64,000 bases of DNA. It comes from Candidatus Latescibacterota bacterium. GTDB lineage: Bacteria > Latescibacterota > UBA2968 > UBA8231. The DNA is taken from assembly GCA_016187725.1 (NCBI GenBank), contig JACPJE010000017.1, positions 39,935 to 103,934 on the forward strand, in the 5' to 3' direction. Positions 17,603 to 26,887 of this stretch are shown piece after piece; the first letter of the stretch is position 1, and every line of letters begins with the position of its first letter. A model generated the notes under the pieces. That model was not told the DNA's origin, did no database searches, and worked only from the letters and a program-made list of their open reading frames with translations. Made by a program: the position numbers and the translations under genes.

Positions 17603-18384
17603 AGGGCTGGATGATCAGCTGGTTCGGTGGTCTGCTGCTGGCGGCCGCCGGGGTCCTGGCCCAGGAGGGGGGAGAGGGGTATCTCCTCCTGGAGGATTTC
17701 TCCGGCACCCCCGTGGGCCAGCTGCCCAGGGACTGGACCTGGCGCGACCGGGATGCCGAGAAGCCCAAGCCCTATGTGGTGGAGGGTGCCGAGGACCGGC
17801 GCTATCTGGCGGCCCGCGACACCGGCTCTTCGGTGATCCTGGGCAGGCAGGTCCAGTGGAATCCGCTGACCTATCCCATCCTGAGCTGGTGCTGGCGGGC
17901 CAACGCCCTGCCCCCGGGCGGGGACGAACGCTACGACCGCACCAACGACAGCGCCGCCGGCCTGTACGTGATCTTCTCGACCAACTGGCTGGGAGTGCCC
18001 AGGCAGATCAAATACGTGTGGAGCACGACCCTGGAGGAGGGGACTTCGGGCCGGCGCAACCGGGTCGCCCGGCCCTTCTTTGTGGTGGTGGAGAGCGGTG
18101 CACGAAACCTGGGCAAATGGATCTTCGAGCAGGTGGACCTAGTCGCCGACCACCAGCGTTTCTACGGCAAAAGCCCCCCTGAGCGCACCATGGGCCTGGG
18201 GATCCTCACAGACGCCAATTCCACCCACTCCTATGCCGAGGCCTTTTACGCCGGCCTGCGGGTGTGGACCAGGGAGGCCCAGGAGCGCGGGCTGATCGAG
18301 AACTATTGCAGCTGTTACGAAGAGGCCAGCGCGGGGCAACCGGCATCAGCCCCCACCCAACACCTCCCCCTGCCGGGGAAGTAG
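17599..18384 (+). CDS. DUF3047-type exported protein
   Basis: This 261-aa exported protein has the signal sequence MISWFGGLLLAAAGVLAQ, followed by a beta-rich domain matching the DUF3047 pattern: LLEDFSG.., YPILSWCWRAN, DDSAAGLYVIFSTNW-like, KYVWSTT and GILTDANSTHSYAEAFYAGLRVW. The molecular role of this family is unknown. It is encoded between the TolC-like and MlaC-like genes with GTGA overlap upstream, so it probably acts in the periplasm on the same lipid pathway. A Cys pair near the C-terminus (YCSCYEE) could bind metal or form a disulfide. Confidence 0.75.
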   Translation: MKGWMISWFGGLLLAAAGVLAQEGGEGYLLLEDFSGTPVGQLPRDWTWRDRDAEKPKPYVVEGAEDRRYLAARDTGSSVILGRQVQWNPLTYPILSWCWRANALPPGGDERYDRTNDSAAGLYVIFSTNWLGVPRQIKYVWSTTLEEGTSGRRNRVARPFFVVVESGARNLGKWIFEQVDLVADHQRFYGKSPPERTMGLGILTDANSTHSYAEAFYAGLRVWTREAQERGLIENYCSCYEEASAGQPASAPTQHLPLPGK

Positions 18385-18398
18385 AGAGGAGGATATAG

Positions 18399-19001
18399 AT
18401 GAAAGGCCTGCAGTTCTTCAGCGCCCTGTGCCTGACCCTGGGTGCGGCGGGGGCGGTCGAGTTACCCGATCCCATCGCTTTTCTCCAGGGCCGCGACGCC
18501 CAGGCCCAGGCCATCGTCAAACAGGCTCCAGATGGCGCCCTGCCCCCCGTCCTGCGCCGGCAGCTGGACCACCACATCAACGAGGTCTTCGATTTCGGCG
18601 AGCTGAGCCGGCTGGCCCTGGGTGCCGAATGGGACAAGCGCAGCGCCCCGGAACGGCAGCGCTTCGTCGAGGTCTTCGGCTCCATCATCCGCGAAAAGAA
18701 CTATACCAGCTTCCTGCGCTACTACCGCGAGGGCAGGATCAGCTACCAGGAAAAGAAGGTGGAGGGGGAGCGGGCCACGGTGCAAGCGGTGGTGCCCCTC
18801 AAGCAGGAAAAGGTGGCCATCGGCTACCTGCTGCGCGCCAGCCAGGGGCAGTGGCGGGTGTACGACCTGGTCATCGACGGGGCCAGCACCGCCGACGGGT
18901 ACCAGCGCCAGTACGCGCGCTACCTCCAGAAGCACACCTATGAGCAGCTCATCCAGCAGCTCGGCAAACAGCTAGACAGTTTGCGCCAGGCGAAGAACTG
19001 A
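18399..19001 (+). CDS. MlaC/Ttg2-like periplasmic phospholipid-binding protein
   Basis: This 200-aa protein has a signal peptide (MKGLQFFSALCLTLGAAGA) and the MlaC-family layout: VFDFGELSRLALGAEWDKRSAPERQRFVEVFGSIIREKNYTSFL, then a beta-sheet region and WRVYDLVIDGASTADGYQRQY. MlaC proteins carry phospholipid between inner- and outer-membrane complexes. A good SD (agaggagga) precedes the ATG 14 nt after the DUF3047 stop. No MlaE/F/D genes are nearby; the RND exporter 7 nt downstream is the likely partner, as in HpnM-HpnN hopanoid transport. Confidence 0.85.
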   Translation: MKGLQFFSALCLTLGAAGAVELPDPIAFLQGRDAQAQAIVKQAPDGALPPVLRRQLDHHINEVFDFGELSRLALGAEWDKRSAPERQRFVEVFGSIIREKNYTSFLRYYREGRISYQEKKVEGERATVQAVVPLKQEKVAIGYLLRASQGQWRVYDLVIDGASTADGYQRQYARYLQKHTYEQLIQQLGKQLDSLRQAKN

Positions 19002-19008
19002 GCGCTGA

Positions 19009-21381
19009 ATGCGCCTCGACTACGGGCGGCTGGTCCATTATGTCTATCACCACCACCTGCGCATCATCCTGCTGGCGCTGCTGCTCTCGGTGGGGGCGGG
19101 TTATTTCGCCCTGCAGCTGCGCATCCAGACCGACTTCGCCGATCTGCTGCCCGAGGACTACGTCAGCGTCCGCGAACTGAATCGCATCAAGGAACGAGTG
19201 GGGGGCATCAGTCCCCTGATCATCGTCGTCACCTCCGAGGATCTGGTCCCGGCCGCCCGCTTTGTGGACGTGCTGGCCGATTCCCTCGAACAGAATCCCT
19301 TCGTCACCGCGGTGGTCAGCCGCCACCACGACCACGACTTCTACAGCCACAACCGCCTGCTCTACATGGAACACGCGGATCTGGAGGAGGTGCACCGGCG
19401 CCTGGCCGACTATATCGAGGAGCAGAAAGTCAGGCAGTCGCCCCTCTACGTGCCGCTCGACGATGGGGAACTGACGCTGGACTTCTCCGACCTGGAGTCC
19501 AAGTACCAGCGGCGCAACGACCAGACCGGCCTGGCGCGCGACTACCTGCTCACCGTCGAGCAGAACGGCATCACCCTCAGCGTCTATCCGGCCGGCGGGG
19601 TCACCGACATCAAGTTCACCCGCCGGCTGATGGCCAGCATCGACCAGACCATCGCCGCCCTCCAGCCGCAGACTTATCATCCCAGCATCAGGTGCGTATA
19701 CCAGGGCACGGTCAGGAACAACGCCGCCAACTACGACGCGGTGATGCAGGACATGAAACTCACCTCGCTCCTCAGCCTGCTGGGGGTGCTGGCGCTGATC
19801 TCGCTCTATTTTCGCCAGGTCCTGTCTTCGGTGTTGGTCGCCATCCCGCTGGTGATGAGCCTGGCCTGGACCTTCGGGCTGACCTATCTGGTGATCGGCA
19901 ACCTCAACCAGATCACCGTCGGACTCTTCGCCATCCTCTTCGGCCTGGGCATCGACTACGGCATCCACGTCTTCGCCCGCTACCGCGAGGCCAGGAGGCG
20001 GGGGCTGGAGGTGGAGGCGGCCCTGGACGAGACCCTGCAGCAGACCGGCACCTCGCTGACCACCAGCGGGCTGACCACCGCGGTGGCTTTCTTCTCGATG
20101 ATGACCGCCGACTTCAGGGGGTTCTTCGAGTTCGGCTTCATCGTCGGCACCGGGATCATCTTCTCGCTGGCGGCGATGATCGCCGTCTGCCCGGCCTTCA
20201 TCGTGCTGGCCGAGCGCTGGCACCTGGTCCGCCTGTGGCAGCAGCAGACGCCGCCCCACCTGCTGCGCCGGGGGCGGTACCCGCTGCCCAAGGTCACCCT
20301 GGGGCTGTGCGCCCTGCTGACCGCCTACGCGTTCTATCGCCTCGGCGACGTCGAGTTCGAGTACGATTTCCAGAAGCTGCAGCCGCCCTCCCCCAGTGCC
20401 GGCTTCACCCTGCCCGAGGAGGTGAGGGAGGTCCGCTCGCCGGCCATCGTGCTCACCGAGAGCGCCGCCGAGGCGGGGGAGGTGGTGGCGGTGCTCGAAG
20501 CGCGCAAGGCCGCCGGAGGCGATTCCTCCGCCATCGGCCTGGTCAGGAGCGTCTATTCGGCCCTGCCCGCCGAACAGGAGGCCAAGCTGGAGACCATCGG
20601 CCGCATCCGCCAGCTGCTGGACGACGAGGAGGGCTTCTTCTCCGCCGACCAGCAGGCCCGGGTGGACTCGCTGCGGCCCTATCTCCAGGTCAGAGAACTG
20701 CGGCTGGAGGACCTGCCGCCGGAAAAGACCAAGATCTTCCGCAGCAAGGAGGGGCAGCTCCTCAATTTCGTGATGATCACCTCCTCGCTGCCCCTGCGCG
20801 ACGGCCGCAACGCCATCCGCTTTGCCGAGGAGGTCAAGGAGATTCCCACTCCTTCAGGCAAGGTCTTTTACGCCTCCAGCTCCCACATCATCTTCGCCGA
20901 GATGCTGGAACTGATGGTCAGCGACGGCACCAAGGCCATCGGCCTCACCCTGCTGATCGTCTCCGCCGTGCTCTACGCCGATCTGCGCCGGGTCCGGGAC
21001 ACCCTGCTGGCCCTGACCCCACTGCTGACCGGGCTGGTCTGGGCCACCGGCATCATGTACCTCTTCGACATCCGCCTCAACTTCTACAACATCATCGCCT
21101 TCCCCACGGTGATCGGCATGGGCATCGACAACAGCGTGCACATCTTCCACCGCTACCGCGAGGAGGGGCCGGGTTCCATGCGCCTGGTGCTGCGCACCAC
21201 GGGGGTGGCGCTGGTGGCCACCTCGATGACCAACATGGTGGGTTTTGCCGGCTGCCTTTCAGCCCACCATCCCGCCCTCACCGCCATCAGCACCCTGGCG
21301 CTGATCGGCATGAGCTGCTGCTTTGTCACCTCCGTCTCCCTGCTGCCCGCCCTGCTGCAGTTGGGGGAGCGGCGCGCCTGA
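19009..21381 (+). CDS. RND/MMPL-superfamily lipid exporter (HpnN-like)
   Basis: This 790-aa inner-membrane RND transporter has two repeats of a large periplasmic loop plus a six-helix bundle. The two charged TM segments contain FGLGIDYGIHVFARYRE and IGMGIDNSVHIFHRYREE, which carry the proton-relay Asp typical of MMPL/HpnN proteins. It ends the lipid operon and probably extracts the lipid from the inner membrane and hands it to the MlaC-like protein. It is distinct from the AcrB-type pump at 32073, which is longer. Its stop is followed by a terminator hairpin oriented for the opposite strand (21391-21424). Confidence 0.85.
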   Translation: MRLDYGRLVHYVYHHHLRIILLALLLSVGAGYFALQLRIQTDFADLLPEDYVSVRELNRIKERVGGISPLIIVVTSEDLVPAARFVDVLADSLEQNPFVTAVVSRHHDHDFYSHNRLLYMEHADLEEVHRRLADYIEEQKVRQSPLYVPLDDGELTLDFSDLESKYQRRNDQTGLARDYLLTVEQNGITLSVYPAGGVTDIKFTRRLMASIDQTIAALQPQTYHPSIRCVYQGTVRNNAANYDAVMQDMKLTSLLSLLGVLALISLYFRQVLSSVLVAIPLVMSLAWTFGLTYLVIGNLNQITVGLFAILFGLGIDYGIHVFARYREARRRGLEVEAALDETLQQTGTSLTTSGLTTAVAFFSMMTADFRGFFEFGFIVGTGIIFSLAAMIAVCPAFIVLAERWHLVRLWQQQTPPHLLRRGRYPLPKVTLGLCALLTAYAFYRLGDVEFEYDFQKLQPPSPSAGFTLPEEVREVRSPAIVLTESAAEAGEVVAVLEARKAAGGDSSAIGLVRSVYSALPAEQEAKLETIGRIRQLLDDEEGFFSADQQARVDSLRPYLQVRELRLEDLPPEKTKIFRSKEGQLLNFVMITSSLPLRDGRNAIRFAEEVKEIPTPSGKVFYASSSHIIFAEMLELMVSDGTKAIGLTLLIVSAVLYADLRRVRDTLLALTPLLTGLVWATGIMYLFDIRLNFYNIIAFPTVIGMGIDNSVHIFHRYREEGPGSMRLVLRTTGVALVATSMTNMVGFAGCLSAHHPALTAISTLALIGMSCCFVTSVSLLPALLQLGERRA

Positions 21382-21390
21382 TCCGCGGCC

Positions 21391-21424
21391 AAAAAAAAGA
21401 CCGGCCCCGTGGCGGGGGCCGGTC
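21391..21424 (-). terminator. Rho-independent terminator downstream of tRNA-Gly
   Basis: A 10-bp GC stem (gaccggcccc at 21399-21408 with ggggccggtc at 21415-21424) and a 6-nt loop are followed, on the minus strand, by eight U (A-run at 21391-21398). The orientation fits termination of the leftward tRNA transcript; the hairpin may also slow rightward transcription leaving the lipid operon. Confidence 0.8.
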
Positions 21425-21473
21425 CTGGCGTGGACTTCCTGGCGCGGTTTATATTATTGGGCGCCTAAGAAAA

Positions 21474-21549
21474 TGGAGCGGGAGACGGGGCTCGAACCCG
21501 CGACAACCACGTTGGCAACGTGGAGCTCTACCAACTGAGCTACTCCCGC
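21474..21549 (-). tRNA. tRNA-Gly (GCC)
   Basis: Read on the minus strand, this 76-nt gene begins GCGGGAGTAGCTCAGTTGG. It has the D-loop GTTGGTAGAG, the anticodon arm CCACG-TTGCCAA-CGTGG with anticodon GCC, the T-arm GGGTTCGAGCCCC, and ends GCTCCA with an encoded CCA. The acceptor stem GCGGGAG pairs with CTCCCGC. It is expressed opposite to the flanking genes and is followed by its own terminator. Confidence 0.95.
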
Positions 21550-21573
21550 TTTTTACGAGGAGCAAATATAAGG

Positions 21574-24500
21574 ATGGCCCCCATGCGCGTCAAGATCCTG
21601 GCCTGGTGCTGCGCCCTGCTCTCCGGCGCCGGCTGCCAGAGCGCCGATACCCCTCAGGCCCGGCAGGCCCGCTGGCACAACAACCAGGGCGTGGTCTACA
21701 TGGACCAGCACAACTACAGCCGCGGCCGGGACGAGTTCAGCCGGGCCGTGGCCCTCGATCCGCGCTATGCCAAGGGCTTCGCCAACCTGGGGATCTCCTA
21801 TTACAGCCTGGGCAAGTACGACAGCGCCCTGGTGGCCCTGCACAGCGCCCTCAAACACGATGCCGACCACCCGCATGCCCAGTACACCCTGGGCCTGATC
21901 TTTCTGGCCCAGGGCAAGGAGTACGACAGGGCCCTGCAGGCCTTCGCGCAGGTGCTCAAGGGCGACAGCGACGATCCGCTGGTGCACTACTACCTGGGGC
22001 GGGCCAGGGAGAAGCTGGGACAGACTGAGGAAGCGGCCGCCGCCTTCCGCCAGGCCATCCGCCTGGACCCCCACAACGTGTCGGCCTACTACGCCCTGGC
22101 CCAGCTCTTGCGCCAGCAGGGCAAGCAGGAGGAATTCCAGCAGGTGCTGGGCACCTTCAACCAGCTGCAGCAGGCCGGCAACGAGGGGGTCAGCTCCTCC
22201 TATCAGGGGCAGGGCAAGTACGCCGAGGTGGTCGCCGACGCGGAGGGCGTGGTCCCGGCCCAGGACGATGCCAAGGTCCCGCTGGCCTTTGCCGCCGCCG
22301 AGGCGTTGCCGGCCGGAATGCCGGCCGGGCTGCATTTTGCGGCGATGGTGGATGCGGATCAGGACGGCGACCAGGATGTGCTGGCGGGAGGGGAAGGGGT
22401 GCAGCTGTACCGGAACGAGGGCGGCAAGTGGACCCCGGCCGAGGGGCCACGGGCGGCCGGCGCTTTCCAGGACGGGATCTTCGCCGATTTCGACAACGAC
22501 CAGGACGCAGATCTGATATTAGCTGGCGCCCAGACCCTGTTGCTTTGGCGCGATCCGGGTGGCGCCTGGGGCACGCCGGTCAGCATCGCCGACCCTTCGA
22601 CCAAGGCCATCCCCGCGGACGTGGACCACGACGGGGATCTAGATCTGATGTTGCTCTCCGATGGAGCCACCCAACTGTTGAGCAACGACGGGACCGGAAA
22701 ATTCGCCGAGATCGGCGCCAGGGCCGGCCTGGGCTCCAGCGCGGGGGGCCGGCAGGCGGTGTTCGCCGACTTCGACAACGACCGCGATCTCGACTTTGTC
22801 ATCGCCACCACTGGGGGTGGGCAGCTGTTCACCAACAACCGCGACGGCACCTTCTCCGACATCGCCGCCGAGGTGGGCCTGGCCGGTCTAGACGCGGCAG
22901 ATATTTGGGTGGAGGACTTCGACCAGGACAGTTACATGGACCTGGCCGCTCTCAGCCCCGCCGGTCAGCTCACCCTGTACCTGAATCGACACGGCCGCGG
23001 CTTTGCCGCCCTGCCGCCGCTGGCGCTGCAGGGAGAGGGTCGCCTGCTGCGCGGGGCCGACTTCGACAACGACGGGGACGCAGATCTGTTGGCCGCCGGC
23101 TCCTGGGGCCTGCAGCCACTGGTCTGGAGGCAGGGGCGTTTCCAGGCCGAGGGCGCTGCGCTGCAGGCCGAGGGAGATCCGGTGCTGGTGGCCGACTTCG
23201 ACGGCGAGGGCCGGGCCGATATCTGGGCGGCCGGACACCTGTTGCGCAACCAGACCCAGGGGGGCAAATGGATCGAGGTCGCCCTGCAGGGGCTCAACAG
23301 CAACCGCAGCGGCCTGGGCACCAAGGTGGAGGTCAAGACCGCTCACCGCCTGCAGAAACGCGAATTGCGGGGCGGCAGCCGCGACTGCCCCATCCTCGGC
23401 TTCGGGCTGGCCCAGTCCGATTCGGTGGAATTCGTGCGCATCCTCTGGCCAGGCGGGGTGCGGCAGACCGAACTGGCCACCGGGGCCGGCCAGCGGCTGA
23501 CCCTCACCGAACTCAACCGCAAGGGCACCTCCTGCCCCATCCTCTACGCGTGGGACGGGAAGGAGTTCCGCTTTGTGACCGATATCCTGGGCGGGGCCAT
23601 CATCGGCTACCTGCTGGCCCCCGGGCAGTACTATACCCCGGACACCGACGAGTACGTGCCCCTGGGCGAAATCGCCCCACGGGACGGCAAGTACGAGGTG
23701 CGCATCGCCAATCAACTGGAGGAAATCATCTACCTGGATGCGCTCCAGCTGCTGGTGGTGGACCACCCCGAGGGCGTCGAGGTCTATCCTGATGAGCGCC
23801 TGCTCAGCGCCCCGCCTTACCCGGAGTTCCGTCTGTACCCGCTGGGCCACCTACAGGGGGTGCGAGGCGCCACCGACCAGCGTCAGGAGGAGGTGTCGGC
23901 GGCGCTGGCGGCGGTGGACGACGAGTGGTACACGGGGTTCGGCGACACCCCCATCCACGGGTACGCCCAGGAGTACACCCTCACCCTCGACCTGGGCGAC
24001 CTGAGCGGCAACGCCCATCCGGTGCTGCTGGGCTACGGCTGGGTCGATTACGCCCATTCGTCTTCCAACTGGGCCGCCGCCCAGCAGGGTCTGGAACTGC
24101 GCCCGGTGCGGCTGGAAGTCCCCGGCGCCGACGGAGGGTGGCGGACGGTCACCCCGGACATGGGGGTCCCCGCCGGCCTGCCCAAGCACATGCTCTTCGA
24201 CCTGAAGGGCCTGTTCGAGCAGCGGGGCGACTGCCGGGTGCGCCTGAGCACCAACACCCCTATCTACTGGGACCAGTTCCTGGTGGGGGAGGCCGAGGAG
24301 CTGGCCCTGCAGGCTTTGCGCCTGCAGCCGGCGCACGGCGACCTGCACTGGCGCGGGTACCCGGCGCACACCGCGGTCAAGGGCACCTTTGCCTTCCGCT
24401 ACCACTACGACCAGCTGCAGCCGTCGGCCGACTGGGGCACCCACGAGGGGGCCTTCACCCGCCTGGGCGAGGTCACCGAGCTTTTGCAGGGGGCCGACGA

Positions 24501-24786
24501 TTGTTACGCGATCATGTTCCACGGGGACGAACTCAGCGTGGAGTTCGAGGCCACCGCCCTGCCGCCCCTGGCGCAGGGGTACCGGCGCAGCTTCATGCTC
24601 TGGGCCGACGGCTTTGGCAAGGACATGGACCTCCACTCGGCCCACTCGCTGACCGTGGGGCCCCTGCCTTTCCACGGCATGTCCTCGTACCCGTACCCGG
24701 CCGCCGAGTCCTATCCGCTGGACGAGTCCCACCTGCGCTACCTGCTGGAGTACAACACCCGCCAGGTGAAGGGCCAGTACGACTGA
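21574..24786 (+). CDS. Lipoprotein with TPR, VCBS/FG-GAP repeats and ASPIC/UnbV domain
   Basis: This 1070-aa protein has a lipobox (LLSGAGC near residue 20), so it is probably outer-membrane or periplasmic. Residues ~30-210 form about five TPR repeats. Residues ~240-560 hold at least six FG-GAP/VCBS repeats with calcium-type loops (DADQDGDQD, DFDNDQDAD, DVDHDGDLD, DFDNDRDLD, DFDNDGDAD). Residues ~565-650 are an ASPIC/UnbV domain (GLGTKVEVK..ILWPGGVRQ). The final ~400 residues match no domain I know. The ATG at 21574 follows acgaggag. It ends 4 nt before the PBP1a start, so the two may be co-transcribed. Confidence 0.8.
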   Translation: MAPMRVKILAWCCALLSGAGCQSADTPQARQARWHNNQGVVYMDQHNYSRGRDEFSRAVALDPRYAKGFANLGISYYSLGKYDSALVALHSALKHDADHPHAQYTLGLIFLAQGKEYDRALQAFAQVLKGDSDDPLVHYYLGRAREKLGQTEEAAAAFRQAIRLDPHNVSAYYALAQLLRQQGKQEEFQQVLGTFNQLQQAGNEGVSSSYQGQGKYAEVVADAEGVVPAQDDAKVPLAFAAAEALPAGMPAGLHFAAMVDADQDGDQDVLAGGEGVQLYRNEGGKWTPAEGPRAAGAFQDGIFADFDNDQDADLILAGAQTLLLWRDPGGAWGTPVSIADPSTKAIPADVDHDGDLDLMLLSDGATQLLSNDGTGKFAEIGARAGLGSSAGGRQAVFADFDNDRDLDFVIATTGGGQLFTNNRDGTFSDIAAEVGLAGLDAADIWVEDFDQDSYMDLAALSPAGQLTLYLNRHGRGFAALPPLALQGEGRLLRGADFDNDGDADLLAAGSWGLQPLVWRQGRFQAEGAALQAEGDPVLVADFDGEGRADIWAAGHLLRNQTQGGKWIEVALQGLNSNRSGLGTKVEVKTAHRLQKRELRGGSRDCPILGFGLAQSDSVEFVRILWPGGVRQTELATGAGQRLTLTELNRKGTSCPILYAWDGKEFRFVTDILGGAIIGYLLAPGQYYTPDTDEYVPLGEIAPRDGKYEVRIANQLEEIIYLDALQLLVVDHPEGVEVYPDERLLSAPPYPEFRLYPLGHLQGVRGATDQRQEEVSAALAAVDDEWYTGFGDTPIHGYAQEYTLTLDLGDLSGNAHPVLLGYGWVDYAHSSSNWAAAQQGLELRPVRLEVPGADGGWRTVTPDMGVPAGLPKHMLFDLKGLFEQRGDCRVRLSTNTPIYWDQFLVGEAEELALQALRLQPAHGDLHWRGYPAHTAVKGTFAFRYHYDQLQPSADWGTHEGAFTRLGEVTELLQGADDCYAIMFHGDELSVEFEATALPPLAQGYRRSFMLWADGFGKDMDLHSAHSLTVGPLPFHGMSSYPYPAAESYPLDESHLRYLLEYNTRQVKGQYD

Positions 24787-24790
24787 GCAG

Positions 24791-26887
24791 ATGGTCAAAC
24801 GCGCCTTCCTCTGCGTCTTCGGCGGCTTGCTGGTCCTGAGCCTGGGCCCGGCGGCGGTCTATTTCGCCTTCAACGACAACCTGCCCGACCTGGACGAGCT
24901 GGAGCGCTTCCAGCCCAAGCGGGTCAGCAAGGTCTTCTCGGCCGACGGCCAACATCTGAAAAATTTTCTCGAGGAGGACCGCGAGATCCTCTCCTATGAG
25001 GAGATCCCCCAGGCGATGAAGGACGCCTTGATCTCCATCGAAGACCGGCGCTTCTTCGACCACTGGGGCATCGACCTGCGCCGCATCTTCGGCTCGGTGT
25101 GGGCCAACGTGCTCTCCCTCAACCTGACGGCGCAGGGGGCCAGCACCATCACCCAGCAGCTGGCCCGCAACCTCTTCGAGAAGGTGGGCCGCTACCGCAG
25201 CAGCGAATCGGTGAAGGCGGTCAAGGCCACCTACGTGCGCAAGATCCGCGAGCAGATCACCGCGGTCAACATCGAGCGCCTGTACACCAAGCAGGAAATC
25301 CTCACCATGTACCTCAACACGGTCCCCTTCGGGCACAACCGCTACGGCCTCAAGTCGGCGGCGGGGTTCTACTTCGGCAAGGAGGTGAACCAGCTCAGCG
25401 TGGAGGAGTGCGCCATGCTGGCCGGCCTGCTCAAGGCCCCTACCACCTACAGCCCGCTGCGCAGCCTCGACCGGGCCCGCGAGCGGCGCAACGTGGTGCT
25501 GGCGACCATGGTGGAGACCGGCCGGCTGAACCGCGCCGCGTACAACACCCTCAAGCGGACCCCGGTGGCCCTCAGCCAGAACCGGCGGGCCGAGACCTAC
25601 GGCATGGCCCCTTACTTCATCGAGGAGTACCTGCGCCAGCAGCTGGAGCGGGAGTTCGGGCAGGGGCTGTACCAGGACGGCCTGAACATCTACACCACCC
25701 TCGATTCGCGCCTGCAGCGCATCGCCGAGAAGGTGTTGGTCGCCGAACTGGTCGAGGTGCAGAAAAGGGTGGACGAGTACCTGGCCGGCCAGCGCGGCCC
25801 GGCCCCGGACTCGACCATTGTCCAGGGGGCCCTGGTGGCCATGGACCCGCGCGACGGCCACATCCTGGCCATGGTGGGAGGCCGCGACTTCGAGGAGAGC
25901 AAATTCAACCGCGCCACCCAGGCCCTCAGGCAGCCCGGCTCGGCCTTCAAGCCTTTCATCTACACGGCGGCCATCGACAACGGCCGTTTTCCCATCGACC
26001 TGCTCGACGACAACGCCATCCCCCCCCTGACCGAGCCGGACGGCAGGGTGTGGAAGCCAGAGAACTACGACCGGGAGTTCAAGGGGCTCATGACCCTGCG
26101 CCAGGCCCTGAAGGAGTCGCGCAACCTGGTCGCCATCAAGCTGGCCATGGAGATCGGCCCGGACCGGGTCCAGCGCTACGCCCAGCAGATGGGGATCACC
26201 ACCCCCATCGCGCCGGTGCCCTCCATCGGGCTGGGGACCAGCGCCGTGCACCTCTTGGACCTGGTGGCGGCCTACTGCGTCTTCCCCAACAAGGGCATCT
26301 ACCACGAGCCAATGGGCGTTGCGAAGGTGGTCGGCGAGGAGGGCAACGTGCTGCTGGAACCTCCGGGGATCAGTCGGGAGGCGCTCAACCCGGCGGTGGC
26401 GGCGATCATGACCGACATGCTGCGCTCGGTGGTGGCGGAGCCGGGGGGCACCGCGTACCAGCGCGCCCAGGAACTGGGTTTCAAGATTGCGGCGGCGGGC
26501 AAGACCGGGACCACCGACAGCTACGCGGACGCCTGGTTCATCGGTTTCACCCCGCATCTGGTGGCGGGGGTGTGGGTGGGCATGGACGACCAGGCGCTGA
26601 GCCTGTGGCCGCGCCAGTCGGGGGCAGTGGCGGCGCTGCCCATGTGGCTGAAGTTCATGCAGGAGGTCTACCGCACGGTGGACCCGTACCGCCGGGAGGC
26701 AGGCGAGGGCTTCGACTATCCCGACGATCTGGTGGTCAGGCTGCCGGTCTGCCAGGACAGTCACAAACTGGCCACCCGGTACTGCCCCCACCAGCGGGAC
26801 GAACTGTTCATCAAGGGCGGGGCCCTGCCCGAGATCTGCCCGCAGCACAGCCGGGGAGGTACCCCCGGGCGCCGGCAGCGTTTTTAG
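24791..26887 (+). CDS. Class A penicillin-binding protein 1a (glycosyltransferase/transpeptidase)
   Basis: This 698-aa bifunctional peptidoglycan synthase has one N-terminal TM helix. The GT51 domain shows ISIEDRRFFDHWGIDLRRI (catalytic Glu near residue 83), GASTITQQLARNLF and KQEILTMYLNTVPFG. The transpeptidase domain has SxxK at ~383 (PGSAFKPF), SRN and KTGTT at ~570. It acts at the inner membrane on lipid II. The stop codon overlaps the left end of an inverted-repeat element (26886-27049). It follows the TPR/VCBS lipoprotein by only 4 nt. Confidence 0.95.
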   Translation: MVKRAFLCVFGGLLVLSLGPAAVYFAFNDNLPDLDELERFQPKRVSKVFSADGQHLKNFLEEDREILSYEEIPQAMKDALISIEDRRFFDHWGIDLRRIFGSVWANVLSLNLTAQGASTITQQLARNLFEKVGRYRSSESVKAVKATYVRKIREQITAVNIERLYTKQEILTMYLNTVPFGHNRYGLKSAAGFYFGKEVNQLSVEECAMLAGLLKAPTTYSPLRSLDRARERRNVVLATMVETGRLNRAAYNTLKRTPVALSQNRRAETYGMAPYFIEEYLRQQLEREFGQGLYQDGLNIYTTLDSRLQRIAEKVLVAELVEVQKRVDEYLAGQRGPAPDSTIVQGALVAMDPRDGHILAMVGGRDFEESKFNRATQALRQPGSAFKPFIYTAAIDNGRFPIDLLDDNAIPPLTEPDGRVWKPENYDREFKGLMTLRQALKESRNLVAIKLAMEIGPDRVQRYAQQMGITTPIAPVPSIGLGTSAVHLLDLVAAYCVFPNKGIYHEPMGVAKVVGEEGNVLLEPPGISREALNPAVAAIMTDMLRSVVAEPGGTAYQRAQELGFKIAAAGKTGTTDSYADAWFIGFTPHLVAGVWVGMDDQALSLWPRQSGAVAALPMWLKFMQEVYRTVDPYRREAGEGFDYPDDLVVRLPVCQDSHKLATRYCPHQRDELFIKGGALPEICPQHSRGGTPGRRQRF

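Noticed and set aside
21323..21538. Short frame ending METGLEPATTTLATWSSTN-like
   Set aside because: A well-known spurious translation of antisense tRNA-Gly.
24593..26848. 751-codon minus-strand frame opposite PBP1a
   Set aside because: Shadow frame; PBP1a has all its catalytic motifs on the plus strand.
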